Assembly: GCA_029783825.1 (NCBI GenBank)
Contig: JAREIK010002450.1
Location: forward strand, 2,346,039-2,410,038
Source of the DNA: Sapria himalayana
Lineage: Eukaryota; Streptophyta; Magnoliopsida; Malpighiales; Rafflesiaceae
DNA length: 64,000 bases
Reading direction: 5' to 3'
Part shown: positions 34,850-49,182 of the stretch, piece by piece
Layout: each line of letters opens with the position of its first letter
Numbering within the stretch: position 1 is the first letter of the stretch
The notes under the pieces: model-generated
What the model saw: the letters and a program-made list of their open reading frames with translations, nothing else
The model's database searches: none
What the model was told of the DNA's origin: nothing
Made by a program: the position numbers and the translations under genes

Positions 34850-37800
34850 AAATGATCACAATACACTATTATTCTTTGATGATGCACCTCATTATGATGA
34901 CATGCTTTTGTTGTGTTTGATATCTCAATTTTGATATCTTTAATTCAATGCATTCTAAGTTGATAAATGAATTTCTTGAATGTTGGTGCATGGAGAAATT
35001 TTTTGAATGGGCCAGTAAGTTTATAAATTTTTCTTATTTGTGGATCATTGATTGCATCATTCTTTTGAATTTTCCATGTATGCAACAACTTTGTAAATAT
35101 GTCTAGTTTGATCACCTTTAATTTATATTTTTTTGATTAAGTTATACACACAATATTATTTCATTCATTATTGTTAGATTATCTTTGGCATATAATGATC
35201 CATAGCACTCTTGAATATACTTCATCACATATCTTAACCATACATATTCACTACTCACTTAATGCATTCATAATACTTCTAAATGATTTGACTAAGTGAC
35301 AACTATTTTTTTTCTTAACTAGTCTCTATGATATTGTTGAATTCCCATAAGTAAAAACATATTCAATATGAGATCTAGCTTTTTGAAGATATGAAAGACA
35401 CTATAGTGCATGAATTGAATATATACCATAAAGGTATCATAATACGTGTTTATTGTCAATTAAAATCCATTTAGTCATAACATAACTATATCTTGCTAGT
35501 AAATTGATCAAAACTGTTGCATCTAGTCTAGTAGAAACTGAAAGATACATTAAGATATAAATTGTACTTAGATATGGAGCTTAAGGACCAAGAAATTCTT
35601 CATATTCTTCTTTAGGATGAAATAATTTTTTTTTCACTTCATGTAAATGAATGACCATATAAAGCTCATGTATCCATTAAAATTATTTTAATACTACTCT
35701 ATGTATGCTGATTGATAGACTAATATCCATTTAAACAATTCTAGATTAGTAAGTCGAGACAATATCTTTTTTTTTTTGATTTCTTTATTTAAACCACATG
35801 TATCCATATTGCTTTAATATGTATAAAGCTCTCTGAAGTATGACTGAATACATATTTTGAGATATTGAATTTATCATTTCAAGAAAGTTTAATCCCTTAG
35901 GGATTGTGCGCACGTGTGTGTGTGTGATATATGTGTGTGTCTGTGTGTATTAGTAACTATGGATCCATATAAATATGCTTAAAACACTAACTATATGATG
36001 CATATCTAAACCTTCTAAGACCATCTAACTCATCAATTATCAAAAAAATAATTGCTTCCATTATATGATAATACATTTCCACATAATCTAGACCTAGTAT
36101 TTATGAGAAACATTAAGCAACAAGTTATTTTTTATATTTTGCAAATTCATTATTCTCATTTAATTTCATTATAAATAAATAAATAAAATATATATATATC
36201 AAACAAGTTTAGTTATGATTGAACTATTGTTCTATTGTTCTAAAATATATATAAATAAATAAAACAAGTTTAGTAATGAACCATAGACCTAGTATTTATG
36301 AGTTTTTCGGTGTTTGAACTATTGTTCTAAATACCCCTCATTTTGTTATTGAGTTTAGTTATGATTGGATTGATTCTTTTTGTTTTGGCTAATTATTACC
36401 TTTTCAAAAATTATTTATACTTTGTGGTTCTTGATATTCATAATTTTCCAAGATGTTTATAGCCAATTGAAATTAAAATATATTGGCTTTCATAAATTTA
36501 CTATGGTTCATTATTTCTTCCATGAGACTCATAATGACCTTTTCAACATCAGGTACTCAAATCTCATTAATATAAAATTATTGAATTTTCGCCTCTTGAG
36601 GAGCTTTATTTTAATCAAGTTGAGTTTCATTCTCTACCGATATACACTTTGAGTTGGAAATCTCCTCAAGAATACCAAGCTTTTCATATGTTGTTTTTGT
36701 TCTTTTTTAAAAAACTAAATATTTTCAGTCAATAAGTCTTACCATGATTTAGTCATGCCTTAGCTTCAGTTGCACGATATTCTTCTATTATCCAACAAGG
36801 AAATTAATAAATGCTAAATATTTACAATTGATATATGTTATTTTGTTATATTCTTTATATCTATAATGACATCTAGTAACTAATATCTACGTCCTTGCAA
36901 ATTAATAATATTTAAACCTTCAAGAACATATTATTTTTTATGAGGGCCAAAATTAGACAATACGGATACATTCCAAATGATATCTCAAAATTCTTATGGA
37001 ATTGTGAGATATCATCCTAATATTTACCTCATCCTAATGTCTGGAATAAAATTTCATTAATTGATAATCCAAAACACTAATATAAGATCATTAGTTAATG
37101 TTTCAAGATAGTAGATAGTAGATGAATAATTGAAGCCAACATATATACCAAGTTGACACTGAGGACCTTAGTTAGATTAATGAGGTGGAGTTATGGCAAA
37201 ATAAACAAAACAACCAAAGATATGTATTATGAAACATTTGGTTGGGAACATATAAATAGTTGTAAAGGCGAGAAAAATGATTAGCTAGATGGTAAATTCA
37301 GATTAAAGTGGCAACATGAAGAAAGACATGTCCCCAAGAAGATTACAACATTTTTTTTTCTCAAAAGCGAAGGTCTTCTAATAAATTGCAAATGCTTGAT
37401 AAGAGATTCAACTAGATTATTCTATGCATGAGTATGTTTTACTAGAAGTTCATAATCAATACCAATGGATATAAGTTAATCAATGAATGTCTTAGAGAAG
37501 TTTTTACAAAAAATGTGTTAAGTTAATTTAGTGAATATACAAACAAAGGCAATATTTTTAGTGAATGTAAGAAAATGTGCACTAGGTGAACAAGCAGGCC
37601 CACATAATTCAAATTGGATATGCTTTGAAAAGGTTAATGATTCATGATCAACCATAATATTTAATGATCTAATTTTTCTTGTGAGGCAATGCCAAATTTA
37701 TAATATTTGCACATTAATTTTTTTTTGTTCTTTAAGGGATTCCCAAAATAATTTTTATTAATATAAAATATTTTTATCTTAGAAAATCCTAGATGACCAA

Positions 37801-39000
37801 AATGTTAATGCCAATTCTTAGAATTTCTTGAGTCATAAAATAATTAATTCATGAAAGCATGTGACTCAATGGGTCTGATATTCATTTAATATAATCCATC
37901 TAAAGAAGAAAGAAGTGTTTCAAAGACATACTATTTTTTTCATATATAACTAAAGTAATGAGAAAATATTCACTAATGATTTTTTTCATACTTTCATATA
38001 ACATTCATTTTGGTGAATATCCTTGAAACTAGAAAGTTTATGTTGGATTCAATATAATTAAGAGAACCATTGCAATGATTTTAGTCTCACCAGGTAAAAT
38101 AATGATTACTTTTTCAGATCCTTGAAATAGATCTTCAGGACCTAATATAATATAATATTAAGCTTGACTAACATCAAGGTACTATATTTTTTTATTATGG
38201 AGGACTATGTGTGGTGTAGCACAATCAACAAAACATAAAACTAAATTGAATGTTGTTTTTTATCATGGCACGAGAGGAATACACATAGCTGTAAACATAA
38301 ATATAAAAAGAAAATTTAATAAGAAATAACTATATATCAAGATAAAGCAGAAATAAGCTTTACAGTTGTATGTATTAAAATGAGGATACTTTAATAAAAT
38401 TTTAAACATAATTCTTATTAATAATGAGCATATTCATCACCGATGAGATGACCATTTTTGTCTATAAGGGACATCAAAGAAGTCAAGCATTTTAGAGAGT
38501 TAACTCTACTAAGATATCAATTTTAGTGAAATTCAATATAACCATTTTTTGGTTTAATGAAGGCTTGATAGAGGTTGACTAAAATTTTGGAGTATCATTA
38601 GTGTGAGATTATTGTTCCCTTATACCACATTTGTCATGTTCATTCTCATCAAAATGTTTTCATTGTGGTTCTTTTTTTTATTGTATTTCATTTAAATTAT
38701 TTCTCTGCTAGTATCTTGAATGTTCTTTCGATTATGAGAATAATAACTACTATAATATGAGGAATTGTTTCACCCACAACCATGATTATGATAATGTCCA
38801 TGATCTGGGCTTTATTTAGAGCATGAATTTAGAAAGATTGTCATTATTGGAGATCATATCATTATTTAGATTATTCCAAATGAGGAAAGGATCTTTGACT
38901 ATATAATATCAACTTTCAATCCCTTATTTTTTCTATTATGACATATCTTAGATTTATCGTATCTAGATCCTAAGATAATTAGTTTTTGAATGAAATATTA
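34850..39000 (-). pseudogene. Ty1/copia pol remnant (protease to RNase H)
   Basis: Reads right to left with domain order kept. Protease/pre-integrase: VDCATPHIVLHNKK near 38230, GPEDLFQGSEK near 38140. Integrase: ELCGPACSPSAHFLTFTK (37620-37560), GIDYELLVKHT (about 37455), VESLIKHLQFIRRPSLL, GTCLSSCCHFNLNLPSS (about 37345), SPLQLFICSQPNVS, IIHLLSTILKH (about 37115). RT: ILENYEYQEPQSINNF (36462 on), RALYILKQYGYMWFK (35833-35789), WILVYQSAY (about 35730-35700). RNase H end: FTKSLP-like and TFKKFIYQLRMH near 35010-34970. Many stops. Spacing is that of a full-length pol of about 4 kb, so decay is mainly point mutation. Its LTRs were not found. Confidence 0.85.
35914..35949. repeat. (GT)n microsatellite, interrupted
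   Basis: GT pairs with a GATATAT interruption, lying inside the RT region of the copia remnant, so it arose after the element died. Confidence 0.9.
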
Positions 39001-40300
39001 AGAATAATAAATTAAAACTTTACTAAATTTGACATTATCTAAAAACTATATACAATATTTGATTAGAAAAATAATTTAATCAATAAAAATAAGTTAATAG
39101 AATATTGCACTAATTAAATAATATGGAAACACAGTAGTCACATATTTTATTATATTTTAATGTTATAAATATGGATTTAAATATGCATCAATACAAAATT
39201 AAAAATTATTACTACATGTTATGATTATCTTGTGATAAAATGTGTACAAATTTGCATATAGCTTCAGGTCATGAGCTATTTGTTTTTTATAGCTTTTGTC
39301 ATTACAAAATAATTTTTTATAATTTCTAATTATATGATATAATCTAAAAGAAATTAGGGATCACTTGCATTATTTTTTGCTATGTAAATATTTTGTGGTG
39401 ATGCATCTCATAATTTATGATTATGAGCACTCATAACTTCAAGATATGAATTTGCAATCGTAGTTTCACATAATTTAGTTTTGATCAATGTAAGAAATTT
39501 TCATAATTTTTGATAATAATTTTCATAGTTTCTGAATATAATTGAAAATATATTTTCTAAATAAAGTTATGTGTTATGATACATTCTAAAAGAATAAATA
39601 ATATATATTAGTTAAAATATAATTTCATGATGTATAAATAAAGTAAAATAAAAATGTGAGAATATTACTTAATTTTCATGAGAGCACACTTATTTTAAAG
39701 TATAATTTTTCAAAATATTTTTAATTTATGATAACTTTCTTTTCCAGAAACGCTTAATGAATATGTGTTGTGATGTTAAAGAAGTGGATAAAATAAAAAT
39801 CAAAAAAAAAAAATCAAAGGAATTTGGAAGGAATATCTTTTCATTTACTATAAACTCATAATTATAGGAGCAACAAAATATCATAAGTAAATTCAATATT
39901 TAATAATTTACAAAGAAATGCACCAAAATATGTATGCTATATAGGTTAATATATATAGGTTTATATATAATTGTATATTTATACACATAAACTTATACAT
40001 AAATAAATAAAATACACACACACAGACTTATTGATGCACACACACACACACACACAAGTTTTTGATTAAAAAATGAAAAATGGTTTTTGTTGTTGGGAAA
40101 CCATATTTCAAAATTCGAATTGAAATGTAATTTTCATTTTTTGTGTAATTGCTTTTGAATTGAAATGTAATATTTGAATTTGAAATGGTGGGTTTAGAAT
40201 ATGAATTTTTTTATACACATCAAGGTAAACTTTAGTTTATGATTTTGAGTGTAGCAAAACATAAATATTTTAAGTTTTAGTATATTTTTTCTTTAATTTT
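39001..40300. other. AT-rich region, no gene
   Basis: Expected position of the 5' LTR of the minus-strand copia element, but I could not match it to 33.8-34.85 kb convincingly. CA runs at 40014-40024 and 40036-40056. Confidence 0.4.
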
Positions 40301-42915
40301 AAAAATTTAGGTAATTTTTTAAATATTAAAACATTACCCAATCTGAACATGAATTCTTATCTTTCGTCTATATATCGATCCCATAGTAATTATATCATAA
40401 GTTTGATTATTGAACAATGAAATAACTCATTTCTAGTAAAATAAATATTCAAATTATAAAACAATCTTAAATCAATGAGTTTATTCATTTGATCTATGTG
40501 TTGGATGTTTATATTAGCTTGATTTAGATTATGTCTAAATAAAGAATAAATATTAGGTTATTGTGAAATGACTCATTTTCCTAATGGAATATAAAATGAT
40601 TGTTATCATTGAGCCCATCCCACTAGTGGTTGGTCGCTTCGTAGTTTTCTTTCATTGATGTCCCCTTGGTATGTCATCACCAAGACATTAAATCATTTAT
40701 GTTAAAGAGTCATTAATAAGCTTATACCTTTTAGACAACTTTATTAATTATCATTGACAATTACTTAATATGAATAATTTTCTTCTTTGAGCCTTAGGTG
40801 TCATAGAGGCTAAAAATTGATATTATTTGTAAGCATTTACACTTTTAGTTTCATAAGTATCATACTCACATAATTAATATGTGCTTTTCTCAAGTTTCAC
40901 CGATCAAAATCATTTGAGTAAAAGCAACTCACAAGGATTCTTACCACCCTGTGAATCATAACATACTCATGCATGTCCCGATAATTTTCTATCACCATCC
41001 TTCTTGATGATAGATGTGAGTCACACATTAAATGTGAATTCCTTAAAATAAAATTTTATATAACATCAATCCTAATAAAGAACTAGTTCTTTTAAGATGT
41101 GTAAAAATATTCACACTTTTGGCTTATTAAGTACCATACTTGCATTGATTAATATATCCAAATTATGGGTTTCAATATATAGGCTTATCTCATGCATCAT
41201 AGTCAAAAGTGTTATCACTTCTTTCCTATCATATGCATGAGTGAGCCTTATAGTTTTTCAGTCACTATCTACAATGATAATCTCATACAAACCTACAAAT
41301 AGTAAAAACCATAGTTAAAATTATATATAATTATTCATCCATTAATATCCATAAGGTAATATAATTCAAACTCATACATTAATAAGAAAAAGAAAGCATT
41401 ATCACATCACATATATCAATTTATACAAATGCTAGACCGCATACTATTTTGGTAAAATCTTTGAATCTACCCTCGAGAAGGGGAGTCCCAGAGTTGCACC
41501 CACAAACTCTAGAGATTACATTAAGTCTTGTATCACTTGCTAAATATAGAACCTCCAGGAAGTGAGAAATTCACCCCTTGGGGTTTGGTAGTTATAGTGG
41601 CTTTAGAGAGAGAAAAGTAATTGAGAGAAAGATCCTTGAATTTTTTTTATTCCTCTTTTATATTAAAAAAAATACTACATCACTCTAAGTGTGAAATCAT
41701 AACTTTCAAAAAATATTATAATTTTGGCCTTCATCTCTTAAGCTTGAGGTTACGACTCTAGAAAATAATCATGATTCTAGAATGAATCCCAAACATTCTA
41801 TAACACAAAGTCATGGTGCTGGTAATGATGATGACTTTCATCTAATATCTTTATAACACAAAGTTGGGACATTTTGAAGTGGCTACAACTTTGTCCATTT
41901 TTATTCTTGTTCTTCACAAGGGGTTGTGATACTAGAAAAGGTCATGATATAGTGAAGAGCTTTCTTTATTATTATATGACCACGACATTATAAAATAGAG
42001 TATTGGTTTCAATTTTTCTTAATCATTATATGACCATGATGCTAGAAAATAGCCTAGGCACTAAGAAGGTATTTCTTGTGTATCCTTGGCCACATTATTA
42101 GGAAACGACCACGACATAAAATTTTTCATTCATATATCTCAAGTATCCACAATAATATGGATGGCTGTGATACTAGCCTCTACTTCTCTCATATATCATA
42201 TTATCGTGGGGCTGTAAGGATCCCACAATATTGGTAATTAACCCATACATACAAGTTATGACTTTGCCTTCTTTTGAGGTTAAGAGTCATGAATTTGTGC
42301 AATAATCATACTCAAGTAATATTATCTATAACATGTAGTATCCCAAATTTCACAATGATAAATAATATCTATAGATTTGGCCTGGGTAGTTTTTGCTTTG
42401 TAACTTTTTGTAGCTCAAAAGTTATAGTTTTATAAAAAGGTCATTGCTCTGATTTGAGATAACCAAAGTGTTTTAAAAATAAAGTCATTGTGCTTGAAGT
42501 TGGCTGCAACCCTAAGCACATAGGAGTACTTGGATATTATAATAGAGAATTAATCTTATAGATATATAAATTTTATGAGATAAGAATGGATATGATTCCA
42601 TAATAATATTACAGTCACAAAAATGTGTCAGATAATTGAAGGATTTGCTAATCAGTTAGTAAGGTTATGATATACAAGGATTACTAATACTAATTAGGTA
42701 GAGTTTTAGACAAGAATGAGTGCTACAACCATGCAAAACTCTATCTTCTACCCCCTCAGCTCAATACCTCCAAAACGCATCATTTGTATGATTATTCATC
42801 AAAACAAATCAAAACTCAAAATTTTTGAAATCAATCCATAAATTCTCTCATTCTTTACCTACACATCATTATAAACTATCAAAATATATAATAAATTATT
42901 AGTAGTTTGAATACA
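40300..42915 (-). repeat. 3' LTR of the minus-strand Athila/Tat-like element
   Basis: Aligns along its length with 46557-49182; for example GTTTGAATACA at 42905-42915 against GTTTGAATACCA ending at 49182, and ACTCATGCATG near 40968. Read on minus it begins TGTATTC. Its 3' (left) edge is degenerate, so 40300 is approximate. Confidence 0.75.
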
Positions 42916-45900
42916 AAATAAACCATGTATTAAAATGATTACTCATCCCTGAGTAATAACTTTTCCCTCCATTAAAAAAAATAAAAATATATTATCTCAA
43001 ATTAATTCCACACAATGTGTACATCATCATAATAAATTAATAAACATTAAATATATAAATCAAGATAGTGATAGGGGTAGCCGGTGTGATTTCTCTATAG
43101 GATCATACCTCTTAAAAGTGAAATATAATATTGAGTGCTCAAATGGTGGTAGCAAAATGAATAGCCTTTCTAAATCACCTTTCTATGTAGCTAACTCATC
43201 CAATATGTTTACCAAAATGTCATAAAATATCTTTTGTCTTTGCCTAATTGAATTTAGTACATTTTTAAAGCATCACAACACAAAATACAATTCTTTTTGA
43301 TTTATATTATATATTTTTATTTTCTCTATCAACTAGTAATCATGAAATATTATTTCATTGCTATTTACTTTATTTCTTTCTTCATTATTCTTTTCCAATC
43401 TATCACATTGGTCTATTATAGCATTCTAAATGATTTTGAAATTCCCATCAATCTAATATTCATGCATCTCATTCTTTTCTTCAAGAGTTTATAAATCTTA
43501 TATTCAAACATTTCTTGAGTTGTGATAGAAAAACTTCTCTTTTTGATGAAGATACTTTTCTTATATTGCATCATATTTTCTAACTTCTTTTGCTACTATA
43601 GTACATAGGGAATATATCTCTCATTTATTTCATCATTATTTCTTTCGACATTCTACTACATATTCTCCAAAATATGCAAAATATCAAAAAACATACCAAT
43701 ATGTGCAGCTAAGAAATGCTCAATGTGGGTCAACTCATCTTCTTGTATTCCTCCCTTTCTTTCCATCTCTCAAATGTCAGTTGTGGTGAAAGATGTGCTT
43801 TCTTCCCATATTTCTACCAGTCATTCCCCTTCAAGCATCAGCTTCTTTCCTCTATCTTTTTATATTACTTTTTTAAACCTTAATAATATCAAGGGTATAC
43901 TATCTGACATATTTTATCAACCTATTCATTTGTAAGGTCTCTCTTAGATGGACATATAAAATTAATAATATAATAATGAATTAGTTGGCCAAAAATTTCA
44001 CCCTAGAAGAACCCAATAATCGATTTCTCTAAAATACTTTCCACATAAAAATGGTACCTAATGAGGATGTCATATTTCAAAATCACTCTATCTAGAATGA
44101 TTATGGAAAAATGGATAGTTAGTAATATAAATGAGCATATGAAAAAATCAAACTCAACTTACCTCTATGAGTTATCCTCTCATAAAATGTTCATATGTGC
44201 TGTTTGATGTTACTCTTTATGTTTCCTTTCAATCTGTCAACAATTTAAAGATAGCTAGGAAACCTAGTTGCATTTTCATATGGAAGGATTTAAAATCTAA
44301 GCTATCTTTAGATTTTGAGAATCCAAGAAACTTGTTAATGATTTCCTTATCAAAATGAATCCAAATATATTTCACATAGCACATCTTCTCATGTCTATCC
44401 TCCAAATTTGTATAAAACTCCTTCACAACTGAGGTATTTCCTCATTCTATATGTGCAAAGCAATCTCTAGATTTTTTTTCTAACAATATCCACAATGGGA
44501 AAAATGTATTTTCTAAATCCTTATCCCTAATAAACCCTTTTTTGGATGGTAATAATTTTCAATATTTGCCTAATTTTTATAGCAAAAGTCACCATGGGCA
44601 GAATAGTATGACTTCGGGGTGACATTTATGTGCCACTAGGTTTCTATCTCTTCCATTTCTTAATATGACTCATTTTTATGAGAATTCTTTTTGATGTTCT
44701 TCTCACTTCCATTGTCACATCAACACAATTGAGAGGATTTAGACTGAATTGTCATGACAATGATAAAAGATTAAGAAATTTGGTGGAGGCGATTCATGAG
44801 CTAGGTATTTAAAGTTGTGACTTAGTGAATGAAGGTTGTAGCTCTATGAGTTTATTTTTTTTTCTATAAATGAAGAGTCATGGTGTTTATGTCTAGTATT
44901 TTTTTAGAGTCATAGCATTGGTTCAAATCCATAGCTTTTTCATATAGCTTCTATAGCACTTTTCATTTTAGAACAACAAAGTCAAGGTTCCGAAAATCTA
45001 TTGGAGTTTTTTCATATAGCTTTTATGATGTTTTACTTCTATAATAACAAATTCATGGTTCTGAAAAACCATCATGACTTTTTTATTAAGCTTCAAGTTG
45101 CCTTTTATTTTTTAACACCAAAGTTGTTGATATAAAAAATATCACAACATTTAGCAAAAAATTTTAGAATCATAGTAGTTTGAACATGTGATTCTTTTGT
45201 GTGCGGGGGTTTAAGTGTCGATATGTACAAGTAACATTTATTCTTACAACAAACATACATCATCAAACAAGTAGCACAAAATAAATTATTGGGTTGTGTC
45301 CAAAGTATTACTATGTTTAACATCCTTAGATAGATCATGAAAATCTCTTTTCTTATAATGGAGATCTTTAATGTCTATGCTAGATTCTCAGTATACTACC
45401 TACCTTTTTATTTCTTATATTTTTGATATTAGTAGTGGATGTTGGATGAATAATCATATCGATACCCTCGTCTACGAAGTTAATTTGAGTAAAGCTCATC
45501 TTATTTGTTTTTTTCTTAGCCTTGACATTGCCAAATGACATGGCTTTTTTATATTTTTGCACAAATCTTTCCTCCACAGCTTTCTTTATTTCAACTGCCA
45601 AAACTTCATTGTTCATTTTATCTTCTTCTTCTTGAGTAATTGTGGTTATATCTTTAATTTTCTCTTCAATATTTCATACCAGAAATATCTTTATATTTAT
45701 CATGGAAATTTCATCATGGAAATTTCATCACTCAATTATTCTTGTTCTTCTTGAATAATTGATAACATATCTTCAAATTCTTCTTCTAGATTCTCAACCA
45801 TAAATATATTTATATTAGTTACTGAGATTTTATCACTCGCTTCATCTTATTCTTGTTGAATACTTGAGACCATATCTTCAATTTCTTTTTTTCTAGATTC

Positions 45901-46540
45901 TCAAACATAAATGTTTTCATATTATCTATAGTGATTTATGATGTAGCATGTTCTTTGAACTTGACCAAATCCATGACTTTATATTCTCCTTTAGTTGCAC
46001 CTTTTAGCCTTCTCAATTCCTTTAAGAATTTTTTTGAAGTTCAACTAGCAAATATAATTTTGAAAAGGGTTGAGAATTATAATATGTTCTCTTTTCGTGG
46101 CTTCCATATATTTAATCTCCATAACTTTCTTCCAGCTAATAATAGGGTTGATAATGGTAGACATAATATTCATAATATAACTCACTACCTCAACCATAAT
46201 AAGTCATATTATAATGGTAGTTTTAAATATTCTCGCTCACTTTTATGTCACATTTCCTAAAATAATTTTTGTCTATTGTATTATTTTTTCATAGCTCCTT
46301 AAAATAATCTATTAGGTATTTGTGGAAATATTGGCTAAACATTTTGAATTGTAAATATGGTGAAAAAAAAGATTTATGTAAAATCTAAGATACAAATATC
46401 AACTTTCCAAAAAAGCTAACAAAACTTAGTATTTAGATTCAAAAAAAATATTAAACTCAATGCTATCTAAATTACTATAAAAAATTATCATTTTACAAGG
46501 ATAATTACGTCAAGTTATATTGACTAATAAAATAAATAAT
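42916..46540 (-). pseudogene. Interior reading-frame remnants of the Athila/Tat-like element
   Basis: On minus: an acidic repeat region (45940-45600) leading into MNNEVLAVEIKKAVEERF (45616 on), then unrecognised sequence, then SVVKEFYTNLEDRHEK with IHFDKEIINKFLGFSKS (44440-44290). The latter matches the plant transposon domain with a (V)KEFYANL motif and an FxxxAIN-FL segment that occurs in an extra reading frame of Athila/Tat elements; its function is not known to me. Stops interrupt it. A pyrimidine tract, CTTTTCCCTCC, at about 42960 would be a purine tract on minus and could be the polypurine primer site, though it is about 45 bp from the LTR. Confidence 0.55.
45600..45945 (-). repeat. Three coding repeats of about 40 residues
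   Basis: Read on minus, three copies of an acidic unit: TNINIFMVENLEEEFEDML with SIIQEEQE in the middle copy (45830-45735), MINIKIFLV-NIEEKIKDIT with TITQEEED in the last (45718-45620), and TIDNMKTFMFENLE-type sequence with a frameshift in the first. Unit length is about 115-125 bp. Confidence 0.8.
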
Positions 46541-46557
46541 TACTAGAAATGATATCA
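46541..46557 (-). promoter_or_regulatory. Decayed primer binding site (Asp-tRNA type)
   Basis: On minus the sequence TGATATCATTTCTAGTA matches the Athila/Tat primer site TGGCGCCGTTGCCGGGGA at conserved spacing; most differences are G-to-A or C-to-T. It adjoins the LTR 46557-49182 and sets the element's direction. Confidence 0.65.
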
Positions 46558-49182
46558 AAAACTTATCGTGACTTTTTTATACCACCTAATTTTATCTGCT
46601 AGGTAATATACCAAAAGCTCATCAATAAGAATTTCCTATCAAAATATATTCATAAGTGCATTATTCATACAATTAGTAAGAAGGATTTTCATCTAGATAT
46701 CAATCCTATAGAGATTACAATGTAGTTTGGTTATTCAATAGTGAGATAAATTATTTATAGCAAAATAGATATTCAGATTATGATATAAGCTTAGATCTAT
46801 GAATTTTTCATTTGATTCATGTGATGAATGCTTAAATTAGCTTGAATTATGTTATGTCTAGATATAGAATAAATGTTGGGGTGTTGTATAATAACTCTTT
46901 TCCCTAACAACATACAAGATGGTTATTACCATTGAGTCCATCTAATGGTGGTTTGATCATTCCTATCCCCTCGTTACATCACTATTAAGATAACAAATAA
47001 TTTTTGCTCGATAGTCATTAATAATCTCATACTTTTTATACAACCTTATTAATTATTTATGATAGTTGCTTTGGTTGTTAGTTTCCATAACTACATTCAT
47101 GATAGTTGCTTTACCAGCATAGTCTTATTCTTTGATATTAGGTATCATGAAGATTAATGATTGATATGATTTATAAGCATTTGTACTTTGGTTTTGTAAA
47201 TGCCATACCTATATAATAAATATATGCTTCTCATTCTCTCATGTTTCACAAGTATGAAATATATGAGTATTTTTAGCTAAAAGTATATGCCTTAGAATAA
47301 TATATATATGACGTCCATCCTAATTGAGAACCAGTTCTTTTAAGATATATATAATGGATTGGAATGTAAAAGCTTTTGTATTTTTAGCTTCATAAGTATC
47401 ATACTCATAATGATTAATATACCCAAATTTTGGGTTTAAACATATATGTTTATCTTATACATCATAATCAGAAGGGCTGTCACTTCCTTCCTACCATATT
47501 TACGAGTGAGCCTAGTAGTTTATCTATTATCATCTACCATGACATTCTCATACCAACCTACTACTAGTTGAAATCTTAATTTAAGTTCTATTAAACCACT
47601 CATTCATCAACATTCATAACATAATATAAATTAAACTCATTCATTAATAACAAAGAGAAAACTATTATCACATAACATATATCAATTTTGACAAGCCATA
47701 AACCACATGCTACTTTGCTAATAATTTTTGAATCTATCATAGAGAATGAAGTAGTTTGAAAGCCATGCCCCACAACTTTAGAGATTGTATTAAGTCTTAT
47801 GTCCATTTTTTGCTTGTGGAACTCCTATAAATTGCAAAATTTACCCCTAGAGTTTGCTAGTTGCTATGACATTTCTTGTTGTGTGGAGAGAGGAGAAGAA
47901 GAATTGAGAGAAAGAGATCCCTAAATTTTTCTCTTAATTGAAAGTCAAGCTTTTATACTTCGGTGATGCTGTATCACTTTAAGTAAAGTCATAACTTAGA
48001 GTGATAACTTTAAGCTTTTATACTTTCAGAAGAAAGTCATAACTTTGGTCTTCATTTTTTAAGCTTGAGATCACAATTCTAGAAAATGACTGACTCTTAA
48101 ATAAATCCCAAACTTTTTATAACCCAAAGTTGTGACACTAAAAACAACCATGATTTGGGCCTAATATCTCTATAACATATATATTATGATACTATGAAGT
48201 GGTTGTGCCTTGTGTGTTTATCTTCTTGTCCTTCCTAAGGGGACATGATGTGGTGAAGGGTCTCTCATACTGTTATATGGTCGTGACATTGTGAAATAGC
48301 CATGACATTGACATTAATCTTTTTCAATCATTTTATGTATATAACAATGAAAATTAGCCACAACATAAAGAATGTTTCTCATGTGTATCCTTGGTTGTAG
48401 TTTATGAGAAATGCTTATGATACAAAATTTACTCTTCATATGTCTCAAGTGTCTATGGTGCAATGGGTGGTCATGACACTAACCTTCACTTCTTTTATAT
48501 ATTATGTTGTCATGACACTACAAGTCATGGCTTTTTATTTTTTTGAGGATAAAAGTCATAACCTTGTGGAATAGGCATACTCAAGTAATGCTCTCTATAA
48601 TATTTAGTGTTCCAATAGTCATCATGTTGAATAAGTGATATAACTTTGGCATGAGTAGTTTTGTGACTATAATTTTATGTAGCTAAAAAGTCATGTCTTT
48701 GTAAAAATGATATGGCTTTGACTTATGACCATTGAGCTATTTTACAGATAAAGTCATGATGCTCGAACTTAACCTTGAGTATTAGTAGAGTATTTGGTTG
48801 CTATGATTGAGAATTAACATCATAGTTATATAAATTTTATGAGATAAATATGACTGTAATTCCATGATAATATCAAAACCACAAAGAATATTCTATACTA
48901 TAAAAGGTGTGTACTAACGAGTTGGTATGGTCATAGCATATAAGGATTCCCATGACCAATTAGGTAGAGTTTTGACCAATAATGGAAGTCAAAACTATGC
49001 AAGACTCTATCTTCTATCTCCTTAGCTAAATACCTCCAAAACCCTATCAATTTCATGTATATTCATCAAAACATACCAAAACTTCAAAGTCTTGAAATTA
49101 ATCAATAAATTCTTTTATTCAATATCTATACATCATCATAAACTACAAAAATATAGAAAAGTATTTAGTAGTTTGAATACCA
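46557..49182 (-). repeat. 5' LTR of the minus-strand Athila/Tat-like element
   Basis: About 2.6 kb. On minus it starts TGGTATTCAAAC and ends against the primer site. It contains many scattered words such as GTCATGAC and AGTCATA, typical of this LTR family here, and aligns in inverse with 53690-56487. Confidence 0.8.

Larger units (their letters stand above)
40300..49182 (-). mobile_element. Athila/Tat-like Ty3/gypsy element, minus strand, internally deleted
   Basis: Two same-orientation repeats of about 2.6 kb (40300-42915 and 46557-49182) flank a 3.6-kb interior. A decayed Asp-tRNA-type primer site next to the right-hand copy fixes the direction as minus. The interior keeps a KEFYxNL-type domain and a repeat-containing acidic reading frame but no recognisable gag, RT or integrase. 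The LTR family is the same as that of 53690-62595. Confidence 0.75.

Noticed and set aside
36380..36652. Hydrophobic 90-codon plus frame as a membrane protein
   Set aside because: Antisense of the copia RT region read clearly on minus.
43297..43935. Hydrophobic plus-strand frames as membrane proteins
   Set aside because: AT-rich chance frames opposite the Athila/Tat-like interior; no similarity.
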